From Diplodia intermedia (lineage: Eukaryota > Ascomycota > Dothideomycetes > Botryosphaeriales > Botryosphaeriaceae), in the NCBI GenBank assembly GCA_021495925.1, contig JAKEKT010000022.1, forward strand, positions 248,001 to 312,000: a stretch of 64,000 nucleotides of DNA. The letters are read 5' to 3'. Position numbers and translations under genes: made by a program. Positions 53,669-64,000 of this stretch are shown piece by piece. Every line of letters begins with the position of its first letter. Position 1 is the stretch's first letter. The notes under the pieces are model-generated. The model was not told the origin of the DNA, ran no database searches, and was given only the letters and a program-made list of their open reading frames with translations.

Positions 53669-56026
53669 ATGGTGCGCAACATAATCGAGGATTCCGATGA
53701 TGAGGGTGACTTTGGCTCTCTCTCGCCTGTCGCCAACAGACGAAGCTCGCCGGCTCCCATCCATCCACCGAACGAAAAGACCCCCACCCGTTCCCAGAAG
53801 TCACTACCCGGCACGGGCTCTACGGGTATGCCAGCTGTCACTTTCGTGACGAGTGTGACCGGTTGACATGTTGCAGAAGAGCTGCGGCGCGAGATTGCTG
53901 CCGCCCACAGGGACGTCATAGACAAATCGGCTGCTCCGAACGACACCACAAATAGCCCTGATGGGACCACCCGCTGGCGCTCCCCCACAAGTACACGCAA
54001 ACGCAAATCCACCCTTTCGAGCCTCAATAGCCATGATACGCCGCGAACAAAGAAGATCGACAGAAGGAAGTCCGCGAGGACATACGGGCAGTCAGAGTGG
54101 GGGGACTACAGTTTGTTCGGCGAAGGAGACAATGCCTTTGAGGCTATGAAACAGGACGACACAACACAACACAAGAGCAAGCGCGGCGGTCTCAATCTTC
54201 TGATTGAAGATGAACCGCTGCTACAGACTTCTGAAGAGTATTTGGCTGTGAACCACCAAGCTACTCTCCCCAAGATGCCGTCCTCGTTACGGGAGGATTT
54301 CGCAGGACATGACCCGGCTGTGATGTTCCCCATGACGATGTCGAGCACAGTCCCAGATGCGACCTTAGATCAACAGCGGCTTCTAGAAGCCGCTCGCGCG
54401 GAGCATGAACAAAATCGGTACTCCAGTTCTCCCAGGGTCACAGCGAAGCTTATAGAAAATCCCTCTGTTTCGTGGTCTGACTCTCTTGAAGGCAATGATG
54501 TGAGTAGACTGATACGCAGTATATGTTTCTTCTGCTTTTACCTAGACGCTGACTGAACACAGAAGGCAATGCAGTCTAGCCAAAACAGCATCGGGAAGTC
54601 CCAGCAGCATCATCATGCAAGCAAAAGCCGAAGCCAGTCAGCTAAACCAGGAGCATCCCCAGAAGCAGGATCTCAGCCCTTGAACAACGGGAACAATCCT
54701 TCTCCGACATCGAGGTCGACGACGGCAGCCAAGCGGTCAAGAACCACACCGTATCCACGTACGCATCAACCAAGCTGCGACGAACTTGGCGAGCGCGACG
54801 AGCTTGGTGAAGAGTCGTTGCCCAGCTTCAGCAAAGCTTTGCCCCGACAGGGGAGGTCGTCTCGAACTGAAGACAACATCACAAAATCACAAAGGGTAGT
54901 CGAACAGTCGATACAGGAGTCTATACATGCAGTCAGAGCCTCGAAGGCCAGGAAAGCACAAGAAACTAATACCAGCGATGTGCTGAACAGTGACGATCTT
55001 GCGATCGGATTGCCAAAGGAGAAATACGTGCCGAGACCCAGCCGTTCGAGGTCTGTACGCTCGCCCGTGGCAGAACCCGACTACTCGGTGTTACCTGAGA
55101 AAGTAGCAAAGCAAAAGACGAAGCGTCGCAAGACCGGTGATGCCATAGCAGTTCAGGGACACAATAACTTCCGGCCAGAGTCAATGTTCACCAAAGAGAC
55201 CAGTGTGCCGGCAAAGGAAGAAAGCACAGCGCCACCGGCTGACGTTCCGTTGCCGGCGTTCGAGCAGACTCAAGGCAATGCACCAACGCAAAAGCGCAAA
55301 CGAGGAAGGCCACCGAGGAAGCGTCAAGAAGAACCCACAAACTCGATTGCGGACGAGCAACATGCTACTGACGTGACAGAGAAAAGTCAGTTGGACGAGG
55401 TGGGCAAGCTGCATCACGTCATGCCATCGGCTGACGAAAACGAAGATGAGGCTCAATTTATTACTCACACCGAGCAACAACTGCATGATCCTGATTTCAA
55501 GGACGATGGTCTTCACGAGAGGCTTCCTTCACCCGTGGTTCGGCCGACGCCCTCAAGCTCTGCACGTGTGGCTGGCGAGGTGCAGCAAGTGGAGGGGCCC
55601 AAGCAGAAGAAAAGAGGTCGTGGCCGACCGCGAGCCACGCAGAACGAGGTTCGAGGAGCAGCCGCAACGGACGTGGACGAATTACAGCCAGCCACCAAAG
55701 CCCCTCCATATTATGAAAACGAGCAGTCTCATGAGACTCAGCCAGATACGGGCTTGGAAGGCGGCAAGTCGCATGACTCTCAGAAAATAGAAGGGGGAGT
55801 GGAAGAAGCGACGCTTGGCACTGCAGATGACGCAGCCCCCGCTCTTGGCTCTTCCAGACCATCAGGGAAGGCGAGCGAGGAACACGAAGTCTGGGCGAAC
55901 CAGAAGGCTGCAGCAGAAGGAGGATGCGCGAAGCCGTCGCCACTTGGCAAGGGCAAGGTGCCGGTCCGGGTGGGACTGAGCCGAAGGGCGAGAATCGCAC
56001 CGCTACTGAAGATTGTCAAAAAGTAA
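53669..56026 (+). CDS. AT-hook DNA-binding protein
   Basis: Three exons (53669-53825, 53877-54499, 54563-56026) join in phases 1 and 0 to give 747 aa. The protein is largely disordered and charged. Two AT-hook cores are visible: KRKRGRPPRKR (about 55289-55324) and KKRGRGRPRA (about 55606-55640), which bind the minor groove of AT-rich DNA. Other conserved-looking islands are the N-terminal MVRNIIEDSDDEGDFGSL, the segment LPKEKYVPRPSRSRS (about 55012-55060) and the C-terminal VPVRVGLSRRARIAPLLKIVKK. The last two look like short linear motifs for protein binding. The product is expected in the nucleus. No enzyme domain is present and the specific orthologue is not known to me. Confidence 0.8.
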
Positions 56027-57977
56027 GACACGTTGAGGTGCATGGTAGCACAACACAGCGATAGATGACATTGTTTTTGGCTCTGCGTCGGTCGCACAGG
56101 GCTGAGTGGCGGCGATGAGCGTGCAAGCCAAGAGAAGCATGGCGGGCTGTAAGGCGTTCGGAACATTTCACTTGCCGCAGATATACCCCATGGCTGGACT
56201 TTGGACAGGACAGAGACTGCCATTTTGCTGGAGTGAACGCATGTTGCAGGCTGAGGTGGATATCGAGTAGGAAGTCTCTGGGAGGCCTCGAGGGATTTTG
56301 TTTAGATGCTACAGCATACATTGCGCATGGATACGACAGCATTAATTGGACGAAAACGGCCTCCCGAGACACCCCGGCATTGCGGCCCATGCAAGTCACT
56401 CACTGTGCCTGCGGCGACGGGGGCAAAAGCAAGATTGCTCGGGAGATCGAAGAGGCTTCCTTGTCAAGATTCCGCCCCGCAATTCGCTTTCATGCACCTA
56501 CTACATATAACGGCCTAGTCAGGCGATGGGAAGCAATGCAACGTCGCTTGCAGACTGGAGGATAGCAAGCGAGAAAAAAAAAAAAGGGAAGTGTCGGTAT
56601 AGTACAAAGGATGCTTATATCCGAGAAGCTGCCCTTTTGACGGGGAAGGGGTTCGATCGAAACGGGCAAGGACTGCGACCAGGGCCGGGATAGTGAGGGG
56701 GGAGCGCATGAGCAGTCAAATTGGACATGCGTAAGCCTGCAGCGCTCAGCAACGGCGGAATCTGTCACGATGCCGCTCCCGTGGTACCCGTGGATCCGCT
56801 CAGCAGCGGCGCGCCTCATCATGGCTTTTGCGCATTGGCGAGAAAGAATCAGATAGGAGTGGAACAGAGGCGTGGGTCAAAGGGCGGGTTTGTGGGTTTG
56901 TGGGCGTGGCTGCGACACGCGAAAACTGAGATCTATTGTTTCACCACGTCAAAGTATAATTGAACTCTTGACGTCGGTGCGAACGTCACGGATTTAACAA
57001 GAGCAGGGCACGAGCACGCGGTACGTGAGGACCTTTCTTTTCCGGCGCCGCGCGCATGGCCGATCATCAGTGCGCGCCTCCTGTTGTTCTAGGTCGTCCC
57101 GAGTGGAGCATGCACTCGGATGGGAGCACGGCAGCCGGAGCGGGCTCTGCGTCGTTGGCGAGACCGGCGACGATCCTGCTCAGATCGCGCGGAGTGGAGT
57201 GGAGAGGACATCATGACACGACGGATCTGCTGGAGAGGAGCGGCAGAGCGGCAGACACGGTTAAAAATAGAGGGATTGCAGGAACGCGCTCGGCAGTGGG
57301 CACGACGAGGATGGCGAAACGAGCGGGCGCCCGAGCTCGCCGCCTGGCGTGTGCTTGGCTCTCGTCTGCGAATCTCCACGACTCCCAGCACCAGCCCAAT
57401 CACCACCAAGGCTGGATTCGCGTCGCCGCTGCTGACGCTGCCGCAGCCCGGCCCTGGCGGCGGCAGGCTTGAGCCGGGGGCGCGGTCGTATATGCAGCGT
57501 GCGCCGCGGCATCGGCGGCTTGGCTGCTTGAGGCTGCCCAGCCGCGTTTCCTGGCCTCCAAAGCGCCGCTGTTTCAACGAAAGAAGCAGTCAGGCGGCAC
57601 CGCACCAGGCGCCTTCAGGCATGGCTGCTCCGCACGCGCAGCACATCCCCTGCGCACATCCGGCTCGTTCAGGCGCTGCCCTGCCCGTTGCGGCAATGCG
57701 AGCGACCACCGACAGCGGCCATCTCCACACCACAGCTCTCCCGGCCCCTGCGTCGGTCCTGCTTCTTGGCCACCTCACCTTGGCTTCGCAGTATCATTAA
57801 ATATATCACTCGCTCGCGCCGCGCCTCACTCTCTTTCCCCCATACACTCGCTTGTGCCCATTCGTCCCTCGTTTTTTCTCTCGCCGGGCGCGTAGATCTG
57901 CTATACGCGCGCGCCTCGCTGTCACTCGCTTTTCTTCAGCCTGAACTCGCCGGATCGAACCACCGCCCATAGCAATC
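56027..57977. other. Intergenic region upstream of the CBM18 deacetylase
   Basis: This 1.95-kb tandem spacer includes the AT-hook 3' UTR and the deacetylase promoter. An A-run lies at 56574-56584. The 57000-57800 part is very GC-rich, with overlapping open frames that have no recognisable domain. TTAAATATAT at about 57796 could serve as an AT-rich core promoter about 180 bp before the ATG. Confidence 0.4.
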
Positions 57978-60044
57978 ATGCACTTCCCTTCGCTACTCGC
58001 CACCACCGCCGTCGCCGCCGTCGCCTCCGCCCACGGCGATGGACCCGAGGGCATCCCCAAGCTCTTCGGCCGCAATGCCATTGCCGACCTGAAGGCCAGG
58101 AACATCTTTGCTTCCCTTCCCGTCCAGGCCGACCACCAGCACGCTCCCATCAAGCGCCAGAATGTCGGCGGCACTGACGGCCAGTGTGGCGCGGGCTTCG
58201 GCTCCTGCAACGCGGGCTACTGCTGCTCTGCTGCTGGATGGTGTGGTGTTGGCACCGATTACTGCATGTCTCCGGATTGCCAGTTCAACTACGGCCCGGC
58301 CTGTGACGCCAATGCCTCGCCTGCCGGAACTAACACCTCTTCCGTCACCCGCGACCTGAAGGGCTCCGTCGAGTATGGCGGCGCTGGCATCTACGACTGT
58401 GTTGTGAACGGCCAGGTTGCCCTGACCTACGACGACGGTCCCTACATCTACACCGATGGCATGCTCGACGTGCTGAAGAAGTACAACGCCAAGGCCACCT
58501 TCTTCATCACCGGCAACAACAACGGCAAGGGCCAGATCGACAACGCCGCCTACGGCTGGGACACCGTCATCAAGAGGATGTACTCCGAGGGCCACCAGAT
58601 CGCCTCCCACACCTGGAGCCACCAGGACCTGAGCGCCATTACCTCTGCTCAGCGCAAGGACCAGATGGTCAAGAACGAGATGGCCCTGAGGAACATCCTT
58701 GGCTTCTTCCCTACCTACATGCGTCCCCCATACTCCTCTTGCACCGCCGCGTCCGGCTGCGAAGACGACATGAAGGCTCTGGGATACCACGTCACCTACT
58801 TCGATCTGGACACTGATGGTACGTTCAGGAGAATGTGTATACCACACGCTCTGCTAACAAAGCTCCAGACTATGACAACACCACGCCGGACAAGATTCAG
58901 AACGCCAAAGACAATTTCTCCAAAGCTCTCGCGGGCAAGGCTGCCGCCAGCAACGACTTCCTCGCCATCGCTCACGACATTCACCAGCAGACTGCCCAGA
59001 ACCTGACTGAGTACATGCTCCAGACCCTCCAGGCTGCTGGCTACACTGCTGTCACCGTTGGCGAGTGCCTTGGCGACGACGAGGCGAACTGGTACCGTTC
59101 TTCCAGTGGAAGTGTTTTCACCTCTGCCACCTCTGCTGTCCCCACCGCCACCGCCACCAGCACCACCACTTCGAGCGCTCCTACTGCCACCGCGACCAAG
59201 ATCTCTGAGGATGCTACTTGCGGTGGTACCACCGGCCTGACCTGCAAGGGCTCGACTTTTGGTAACTGCTGCTCTGCCGCTGGATGGTGGTAAGTGAATC
59301 TGGCTAAAGCATCTCAAGTGCGTTGTATGCTGATTTTCATACCAGTGGCTCGACTGATGTCTATTGCGGAGCTGGCTGCCAGGCCGGTGCCGGAACTTGC
59401 GGATCCACCACGGGTCAAGTAAGCTCAATTTCTACTGTCTCTACTACAGTCTCTTCCGTTTCATCTTCTTCTACTTCTGGGAGTGCCTCGTCGCCAACAT
59501 CTGGTGCCAACCTCAAGGTGTCTACCGATGGGACCTGCGGGGGAACCGCTGGTTTCACCTGCGCAGGTTCGACTTTCGGGAATTGCTGCTCCGCTGCCGG
59601 CTGGTGGTAAGTTCTTTCTGAACCGCGAAGTTGCTTGATGCAAAATACTGATTCGACCTTGACAGTGGCTCCACGAGCGACCACTGCGGCACCGGATGCA
59701 ACTCTGAGTTTGGCACCTGCGGCACTTCCTCAGTAACCACTTCCTCCAAACCGGCCACAGGATCCAACACCAGAGCATCGACGCTGACAAGCTCGACAGT
59801 GACAAGCTCGACAGTAATTGCATCGTCGCGCACTGTTTCCAGCAGTATCGCCACGACCACTACTACTCCCACCGCCACGTCTAAAGCCAGTACAAACGGC
59901 CTGTGTGGCTCGCGCAACGGCGGCACGACGTGCGCGGGCTCCAGGTTCGGCGGATGCTGCAGCTTGGTCGGCATCTGCGGCTCATCAATGCTGTCCTGTG
60001 GCCTCGGCTGCCAGAAGAGCTTTGGCAGCGGATGCTTGTTCTAA
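57978..60044 (+). CDS. Chitin deacetylase (CE4) with four CBM18 chitin-binding modules
   Basis: Four exons (57978-58818, 58869-59289, 59346-59606, 59666-60044) give 633 aa. A signal peptide covers residues 1-18. A CBM18 module (about 70-110; CGAGFGSCNAGYCCSAAGWCGVGTDYC) precedes the CE4 domain (about 140-365): ALTYDDGPYIYT, GHQIASHTWSHQDL, YMRPPYSSC, YFDLDTD and AIAHDIHQ. Three more CBM18 modules follow, separated by Ser/Thr-rich linkers that are probably O-glycosylated. The enzyme is expected to convert chitin to chitosan in the wall or extracellularly, a step often linked to wall remodelling and shielding of chitin. Introns 2 and 3 interrupt modules 2 and 3 at the same place, in phase 2 within the Cys codon after AAGW. 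The exon between them is therefore symmetric (261 nt). The protein ends soon after the last module with no GPI signal. Confidence 0.94.
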
Positions 60045-61084
60045 ATAATTGGACAGAAACGTCAAGTAAATATCTAATTTCTTGTTCTTTTTTTTGGCCT
60101 TTGTCTCATCTCTCGACCCAGCAGAGGAGATGCGAGGGGAAGCTGTGGCTAAAACCTAAAAAGAGGGGAAGCGATTTCCTTTTTTTTTTTGGCACATATA
60201 ATTCTTGTATCCGAAAATCTCCGTTGGAAAGAAGAGGGCACGAGAGCTTTTCGCAAATAAGGGCTTTCTTGTCTACGTTGATTAATAGCTAATGTCCTCG
60301 CCTGCCCGGCACTGTGTCGGGCTGAGGATCAGATCTCTTACGATTTGAAGAAGATCTTAAAAGATGATGATAGCAAACCGCTCTTCTCCTTCCAAATTGG
60401 TCCACCGCTGCAGCACTAAGTGTGTCTCACGTAATAGCCCGGGCAGCCAGATCCATGTCATCTGTTTAAGGGAAACATGGTATAGTGGTGCCGTGCCTGC
60501 TTAGTCCGCGTTACTTCATGTGGACAAAACCTACAGAGTACTACTAAATAGCAGGTAACGGAAGATTTGAGTCTACCCGCATCTGCTTCGCAGAGATATT
60601 GCACTATATGTATTATACACGTAGTTGAATCCAATCGCCGGACGTGAATGCAAGTCTCGAATGCGCGCGAATGCGTTCAGACATTGGATTCGACTATTCA
60701 TGTAGGAAAAGTGTATCGTTCTCGGTGGGGCCGACGGCTTAGTTCTTTATCACTCGCCGCGGCTACGTGAAGTGGAACTGTTAATGGGGTGGGTGAATGC
60801 GTTTATATCCGTTGGCGTATAAGCAAATTTGTTACAGTCTACGTCGTTAGTACATGTATATACATATTCTACTTAGTTTCCGTACTAGCCTTCTTCTATC
60901 TTTATACACACACCCTTCTTTAAATGCATTAAATCACCTCTTATTCACCACTACACGATTTCTTTATGACCTTTCCCCTCCCCCCCCCCCCAAAAAAATA
61001 TTGTTGATGTTCATCAACACCGCCCGCCATGCATACATGGCCAACAACTAAAAAGGAAGTCTGGTGGACAAAAGAAGAACAGGA
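60045..61084. other. Intergenic region with foldback copy C
   Basis: This 1.04-kb AT-rich region holds the deacetylase 3' UTR, foldback copy C, and a C13-A7 homopolymer pair near 60976-60996. No gene is supported. Confidence 0.5.
60545..60763. mobile_element. Foldback/MITE-like element, copy C
   Basis: About 219 bp, the same length as copy A. The left end AGCAGGTAAC and right end TCACTCGCCGCGGC match the termini of copy A, and CCCGCATCTGC follows the left end. The inner palindrome GTTGAATCCAAT / ATTGGATTCGAC is centred near 60660. Its reverse complement aligns with copy A (GCGCATTCGAGRCTTRCATT, GTCCGG, then TGTATAA). Limits are approximate and no target duplication is clear. Confidence 0.55.
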
Positions 61085-61188
61085 TGGTCACTACGAGGGT
61101 CGAACTCGCGACCTTGGCGTTAACTATTAGTCCACTAGGTGGACTGCCAATATTAGCACCACGCTCTAACCAACTGAGCTAAGCGACC
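61085..61188 (-). tRNA. tRNA-Ile (anticodon AAT), intron-containing, copy 3
   Basis: On the minus strand the 74-nt mature part is identical to copies 1 and 2. The 30-nt intron carries the AGTCCAC/GTGGACT stem of copy 2 and the 3' flank of copy 1. The trailer TCCTGTTCTTCTTTTG gives a four-T stop. The leader ends GACA. Confidence 0.96.
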
Positions 61189-61821
61189 TGTCATTGACAT
61201 TAAATTTTGGCAAATTATAAATCTAAAAGCAATCTTGAAGCTCAAGGTGAACGCGCGAAAGCGGCTACGGAAGACAGCTAAGGGGATTACATAATATGGT
61301 TGGGGATTCCATGTGCTAGACAAGCTTTTGCGGGCTGTGATAGTTGGGGAGGAGCCTTTCTCACGTCTTTTGTAACGTTCCGTGGCACTATTTCTACGAC
61401 TAAAGTCCGTTACAAAGATGTGCAAATAATATCGTCTGTTAGCACAGAGCCCTTACGGGAAAGAATTCCTTAAGTAAGGTTCAGACTTGGTTCGCAAAAA
61501 GATAAGGACAGCGTAAGCACACTCGCTAAGTCTCTCAAAGACAGCCTTGGTCTACTACCATACGTAAGAATAGTTAACATCTCCATGAGCAGTGCGTATG
61601 CCAGAAAATTTGCGCCGAAGCGAAGAACAGATAGAAGAGAAAAGGAGAGAAAAAGATACCAGTCGTAATTGATGCCTTGACAAAGATCGCAATGAAGCAC
61701 ATGCTTTCGAGTTTGCAATTGCTTTCTTTTTTCTTAGGATGAATTCAAGGAAGAAAATACCTTTAATATCCGTACGATCGATAGTGGCCCTCATCACTTC
61801 ATCAAGAAAATCTCGTCAAAA
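61189..61821. other. Spacer between tRNA-Ile copy 3 and unc-45 stop
   Basis: This 0.63-kb AT-rich spacer holds the upstream region of the minus-strand tRNA and the 3' UTR of the chaperone gene. No gene is seen. Confidence 0.4.
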
Positions 61822-63990
61822 CTACTGAAGCGCCTTCAAGGCCTCTATTCCCTCCTGCAGGATCGGTGTGCTCTTCTCCTTCACCAACATCTGCTTGAGC
61901 AGCTCTTCGCCCTCTTCTTCCTTGACCTTCTCTCTCGCCCTCTCCCCAATCTCGCCCTCCGCCACTACCAGGTTCTTAATGCAAACGACGCCCCTATGTC
62001 TCAGCTCATCGCTGTCCGTGTCAGCCGCCAGCCCGAGTAAGATCTCAACGCCGCGGTCGCGCTTGATAATAGCGTCGACGGCGGCGTCAGAGCACTCCGT
62101 CAGCATGGCCAGCGCGCCGCCCGCCGCACGGCGCGTAGCAAGATCCTCGACATCAGAGAGCGCGAGTAGAATGTGCAGGCGTTGGCTCGCCTGCGGGCTG
62201 CCGTCGGCGAATAGCATGACGCCCTGCGGGCCGGCCATGAGGTTGCACACCAGCTCGACGGACGCACGCTGCACGAGCGGGTTGTTGGCGAGCAGCAGGT
62301 CTTCGATGCGTGTCCAGGCCAGCTTGATGATGCCGGCGCGTGCGTCATCGTCCATGGATGCTAGATTGGTCAGCGCGAGGAGTGACTCGAATACGGGCAG
62401 GAGGTCACGCTGGTCGGCCGTGGGGTCGTCCTCAAGTAGCTGGACGAGCGGACGGATGGCGGAGGTGATGGGTAGAGCGCTGGAGGCTCCGAAGATGTGA
62501 TTAGGGTTGACGGAGATGAGGATGCGGGCGAGAGCGTGAGCGGCGGTGCGGAGATTGGCCTGGCAGTAGGAGGATTGTGTGTGAATAGCGGTCTTGTTGA
62601 CGCTTTCGGCGATTTGGATCAGCGCCTTGATCGCCCCTTGCTGCGCCATGGTGCCGCGATGCTTCTGCTCCTTGGAAAGATTGAGGAAAATTTGAAGAAC
62701 TTGCGACAAGACGCTTGGCGAAGCTCTCCTACACTCCATTACCAATAGGGGCACTACGCCAGCTTGCAATACTCTTGCGCAGCGAATTGTGACGACCGCG
62801 TCGTTTTCTAACGGATCCTCGGGCGCTGGTTTCTTGGTATTTGCATAAGCCTTGAGCTGGGAGATACGTTTCTGCTCATCTGTCCGAACAGGGCGGTAGG
62901 TTGTGAGGTTGCTGAAGATGGTTATGCCGCCAAAGATCAGCGGTTTGGGGACTCCGTCGCCGCTCATCACCTTGACCAGTTCTCTTAAGAAGGTCTTGTC
63001 ACGTGCCAACTCTTCTTTGACCCTCGACTTCAGCGACGAGTAAGCAAGCCCTTCAACCGATTCTTGCTTCACCGTGTTGTCAGAGGCAAGCACCACTTTC
63101 TTGAACTTAGAGACCAGCTCATCCTGATGCTCGTCCTCAGACGCCGAAGTCATGGCGCTATCGTCACCGACTGGCGTATCGTGGATCTTGACGAGGATGA
63201 GCGCAGCCTTGTTTGATCTGTTCCTGTCGCTGCTGGATCTCGAGAGGTCCTCCAACCACTCTTTACAGTGCTTGTTAATGGCCTCCCGACAGTGCTTCTC
63301 GATGCAGGCTGCGCTCAACAGCTCCAAGGCGGCCTGCTCAAGCCTCTGGCTCCCACGGGTAACGATGGTGTCTACGTACGTCTCCAGGAAGCCCTGCGTC
63401 AAGAACAGGGCGGAAGCCTGGGCCGGGGCGATGGGGAAAATGGCGGCAGCAGCGGAATAAGCCTGAATCAGGCAATCCGTTGTGGGTGCTGCGACCTTGT
63501 GGGTGACGTAGCGCGTGATCAACTTCTGCGAGTTGTCGGGCGAGAGCTCGAGCAGCTTGGCGGTTGCCAGGGTGGCCTGGCTGCGGAGGGACACGGGCTG
63601 GCGGATGTCCAGGGAAGATAGGATGACGTCGAAGCCGTCGGCATCGATGATGCCGTTGAGGTGGTTTGCTTCGGCGGCCAGGGCCCGGGCGATGGCCTTC
63701 ATTGCACGCTCGGGATGGGCCAAGCCAGCCTCCATCATCTGGGCCAGGGACAGCATAAAGATGTCCCTCAGGGCTTGGATGCGCTTTTCCTTGAAGGTCC
63801 AGGATTCAGTGTCCAGGAGGACGGCAAAGAGCCCGTCAATGCTTTGGTCACCGCGGTCGAACAGGCGCTCGAAGGTGACGTGGGGATGGTCCTTGAGCTG
63901 GGTGGCAAGGTACTGGCGGGCGTGCAGCTGGGTTCTCAGCAGAGCCCCGGTGATCCTGTCGGCGAGGTGGTCCTCTCCGCTAAGGTCCAT
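61822..63990 (-). CDS. UNC-45/Cro1/She4-type myosin chaperone
   Basis: An uninterrupted 722-aa frame lies on the minus strand. It is almost wholly alpha-helical with armadillo-like repeats. Recognisable UNC-45 central/UCS features are GLAYSSLKSRVKEELARD (about 313-330), GGITIFSNLTTYRP (about 353-366), VLQIFLNLSKEQKHRGTMAQQGAIKALI, TAAHALARILISVNPNHIFG, LLALTNLASMDDDARAGIIK and RASVELVCNLMAGPQGVMLF. These fit the fungal Cro1/She4/Rng3 group that folds and stabilises myosin motors for cytokinesis and endocytosis. No TPR region is visible. The frame stays open for the last 10 bases of the window upstream of the ATG at 63990, so the true start may lie outside and the protein may be slightly longer. 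Confidence 0.88.
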   Translation of the reverse strand: MDLSGEDHLADRITGALLRTQLHARQYLATQLKDHPHVTFERLFDRGDQSIDGLFAVLLDTESWTFKEKRIQALRDIFMLSLAQMMEAGLAHPERAMKAIARALAAEANHLNGIIDADGFDVILSSLDIRQPVSLRSQATLATAKLLELSPDNSQKLITRYVTHKVAAPTTDCLIQAYSAAAAIFPIAPAQASALFLTQGFLETYVDTIVTRGSQRLEQAALELLSAACIEKHCREAINKHCKEWLEDLSRSSSDRNRSNKAALILVKIHDTPVGDDSAMTSASEDEHQDELVSKFKKVVLASDNTVKQESVEGLAYSSLKSRVKEELARDKTFLRELVKVMSGDGVPKPLIFGGITIFSNLTTYRPVRTDEQKRISQLKAYANTKKPAPEDPLENDAVVTIRCARVLQAGVVPLLVMECRRASPSVLSQVLQIFLNLSKEQKHRGTMAQQGAIKALIQIAESVNKTAIHTQSSYCQANLRTAAHALARILISVNPNHIFGASSALPITSAIRPLVQLLEDDPTADQRDLLPVFESLLALTNLASMDDDARAGIIKLAWTRIEDLLLANNPLVQRASVELVCNLMAGPQGVMLFADGSPQASQRLHILLALSDVEDLATRRAAGGALAMLTECSDAAVDAIIKRDRGVEILLGLAADTDSDELRHRGVVCIKNLVVAEGEIGERAREKVKEEEGEELLKQMLVKEKSTPILQEGIEALKALQ

Positions 63991-64000
63991 CAGAACGGTC

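Noticed and set aside
57120..57800. 226-aa open frame upstream of the CBM18 deacetylase
   Set aside because: It is Arg/Ala/Pro-rich with stop-free shadows in other frames and has no domain or start context.

Overview
The window is nuclear DNA of a filamentous ascomycete (Pezizomycotina, possibly Dothideomycetes; the class is a low-confidence guess). Genes are GC-rich and carry short GT-AG introns of about 50-70 nt with CTRAC-type branch sites. Several gene families are characteristically fungal: Trs65, a Cro1/UNC-45 chaperone without an obvious TPR region, Gde1, Ppn1 and CBM18 chitin deacetylases. Three intron-bearing tRNA-Ile(AAT) genes are present. All gene models below were spliced by hand from the sequence, and exon phases were checked so that every model stays open.

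Layout. 0.2-11 kb: C2H2 zinc-finger protein, Dbr1 lariat debranchase back to back with an RNase P Rpr2-type subunit, Zpr1, a RING/TRAF-finger protein, and a Syn8-type SNARE. 12-20 kb: Ca2+-dependent mitochondrial carrier divergent from cyclin C, a putative 52-aa membrane microprotein, a small chitin/polysaccharide deacetylase, and the first tRNA-Ile. 20-32 kb: nitrilase-fold amidase, Rpp40, a UBE2S-like E2, an Mpv17-family protein, then Trs65 divergent from Prp40. 32-41 kb: a foldback element, then Rli1/ABCE1 divergent from the CHD1 remodeler. 43-51 kb: endopolyphosphatase Ppn1 convergent with Gde1 (SPX-ankyrin-GDPD), an adjacent phosphate-metabolism pair, with a second foldback copy between them. 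51-64 kb: long non-coding stretch, second tRNA-Ile, AT-hook protein, a four-module CBM18 chitin deacetylase, third foldback copy, third tRNA-Ile, and a UNC-45/Cro1 myosin chaperone reaching the right edge.

Most genes are conserved housekeeping genes (RNA processing, membrane traffic, transcription, translation recycling). No secondary-metabolite cluster, intact transposon, CRISPR array or viral sequence is visible. The most unusual features are a 4-nt microexon inside the catalytic motif of Gde1, a 12-nt microexon in the Fe-S domain of Rli1, a roughly 220-bp foldback element family with three diverged copies, covariation in a tRNA intron hairpin, and the microprotein candidate.
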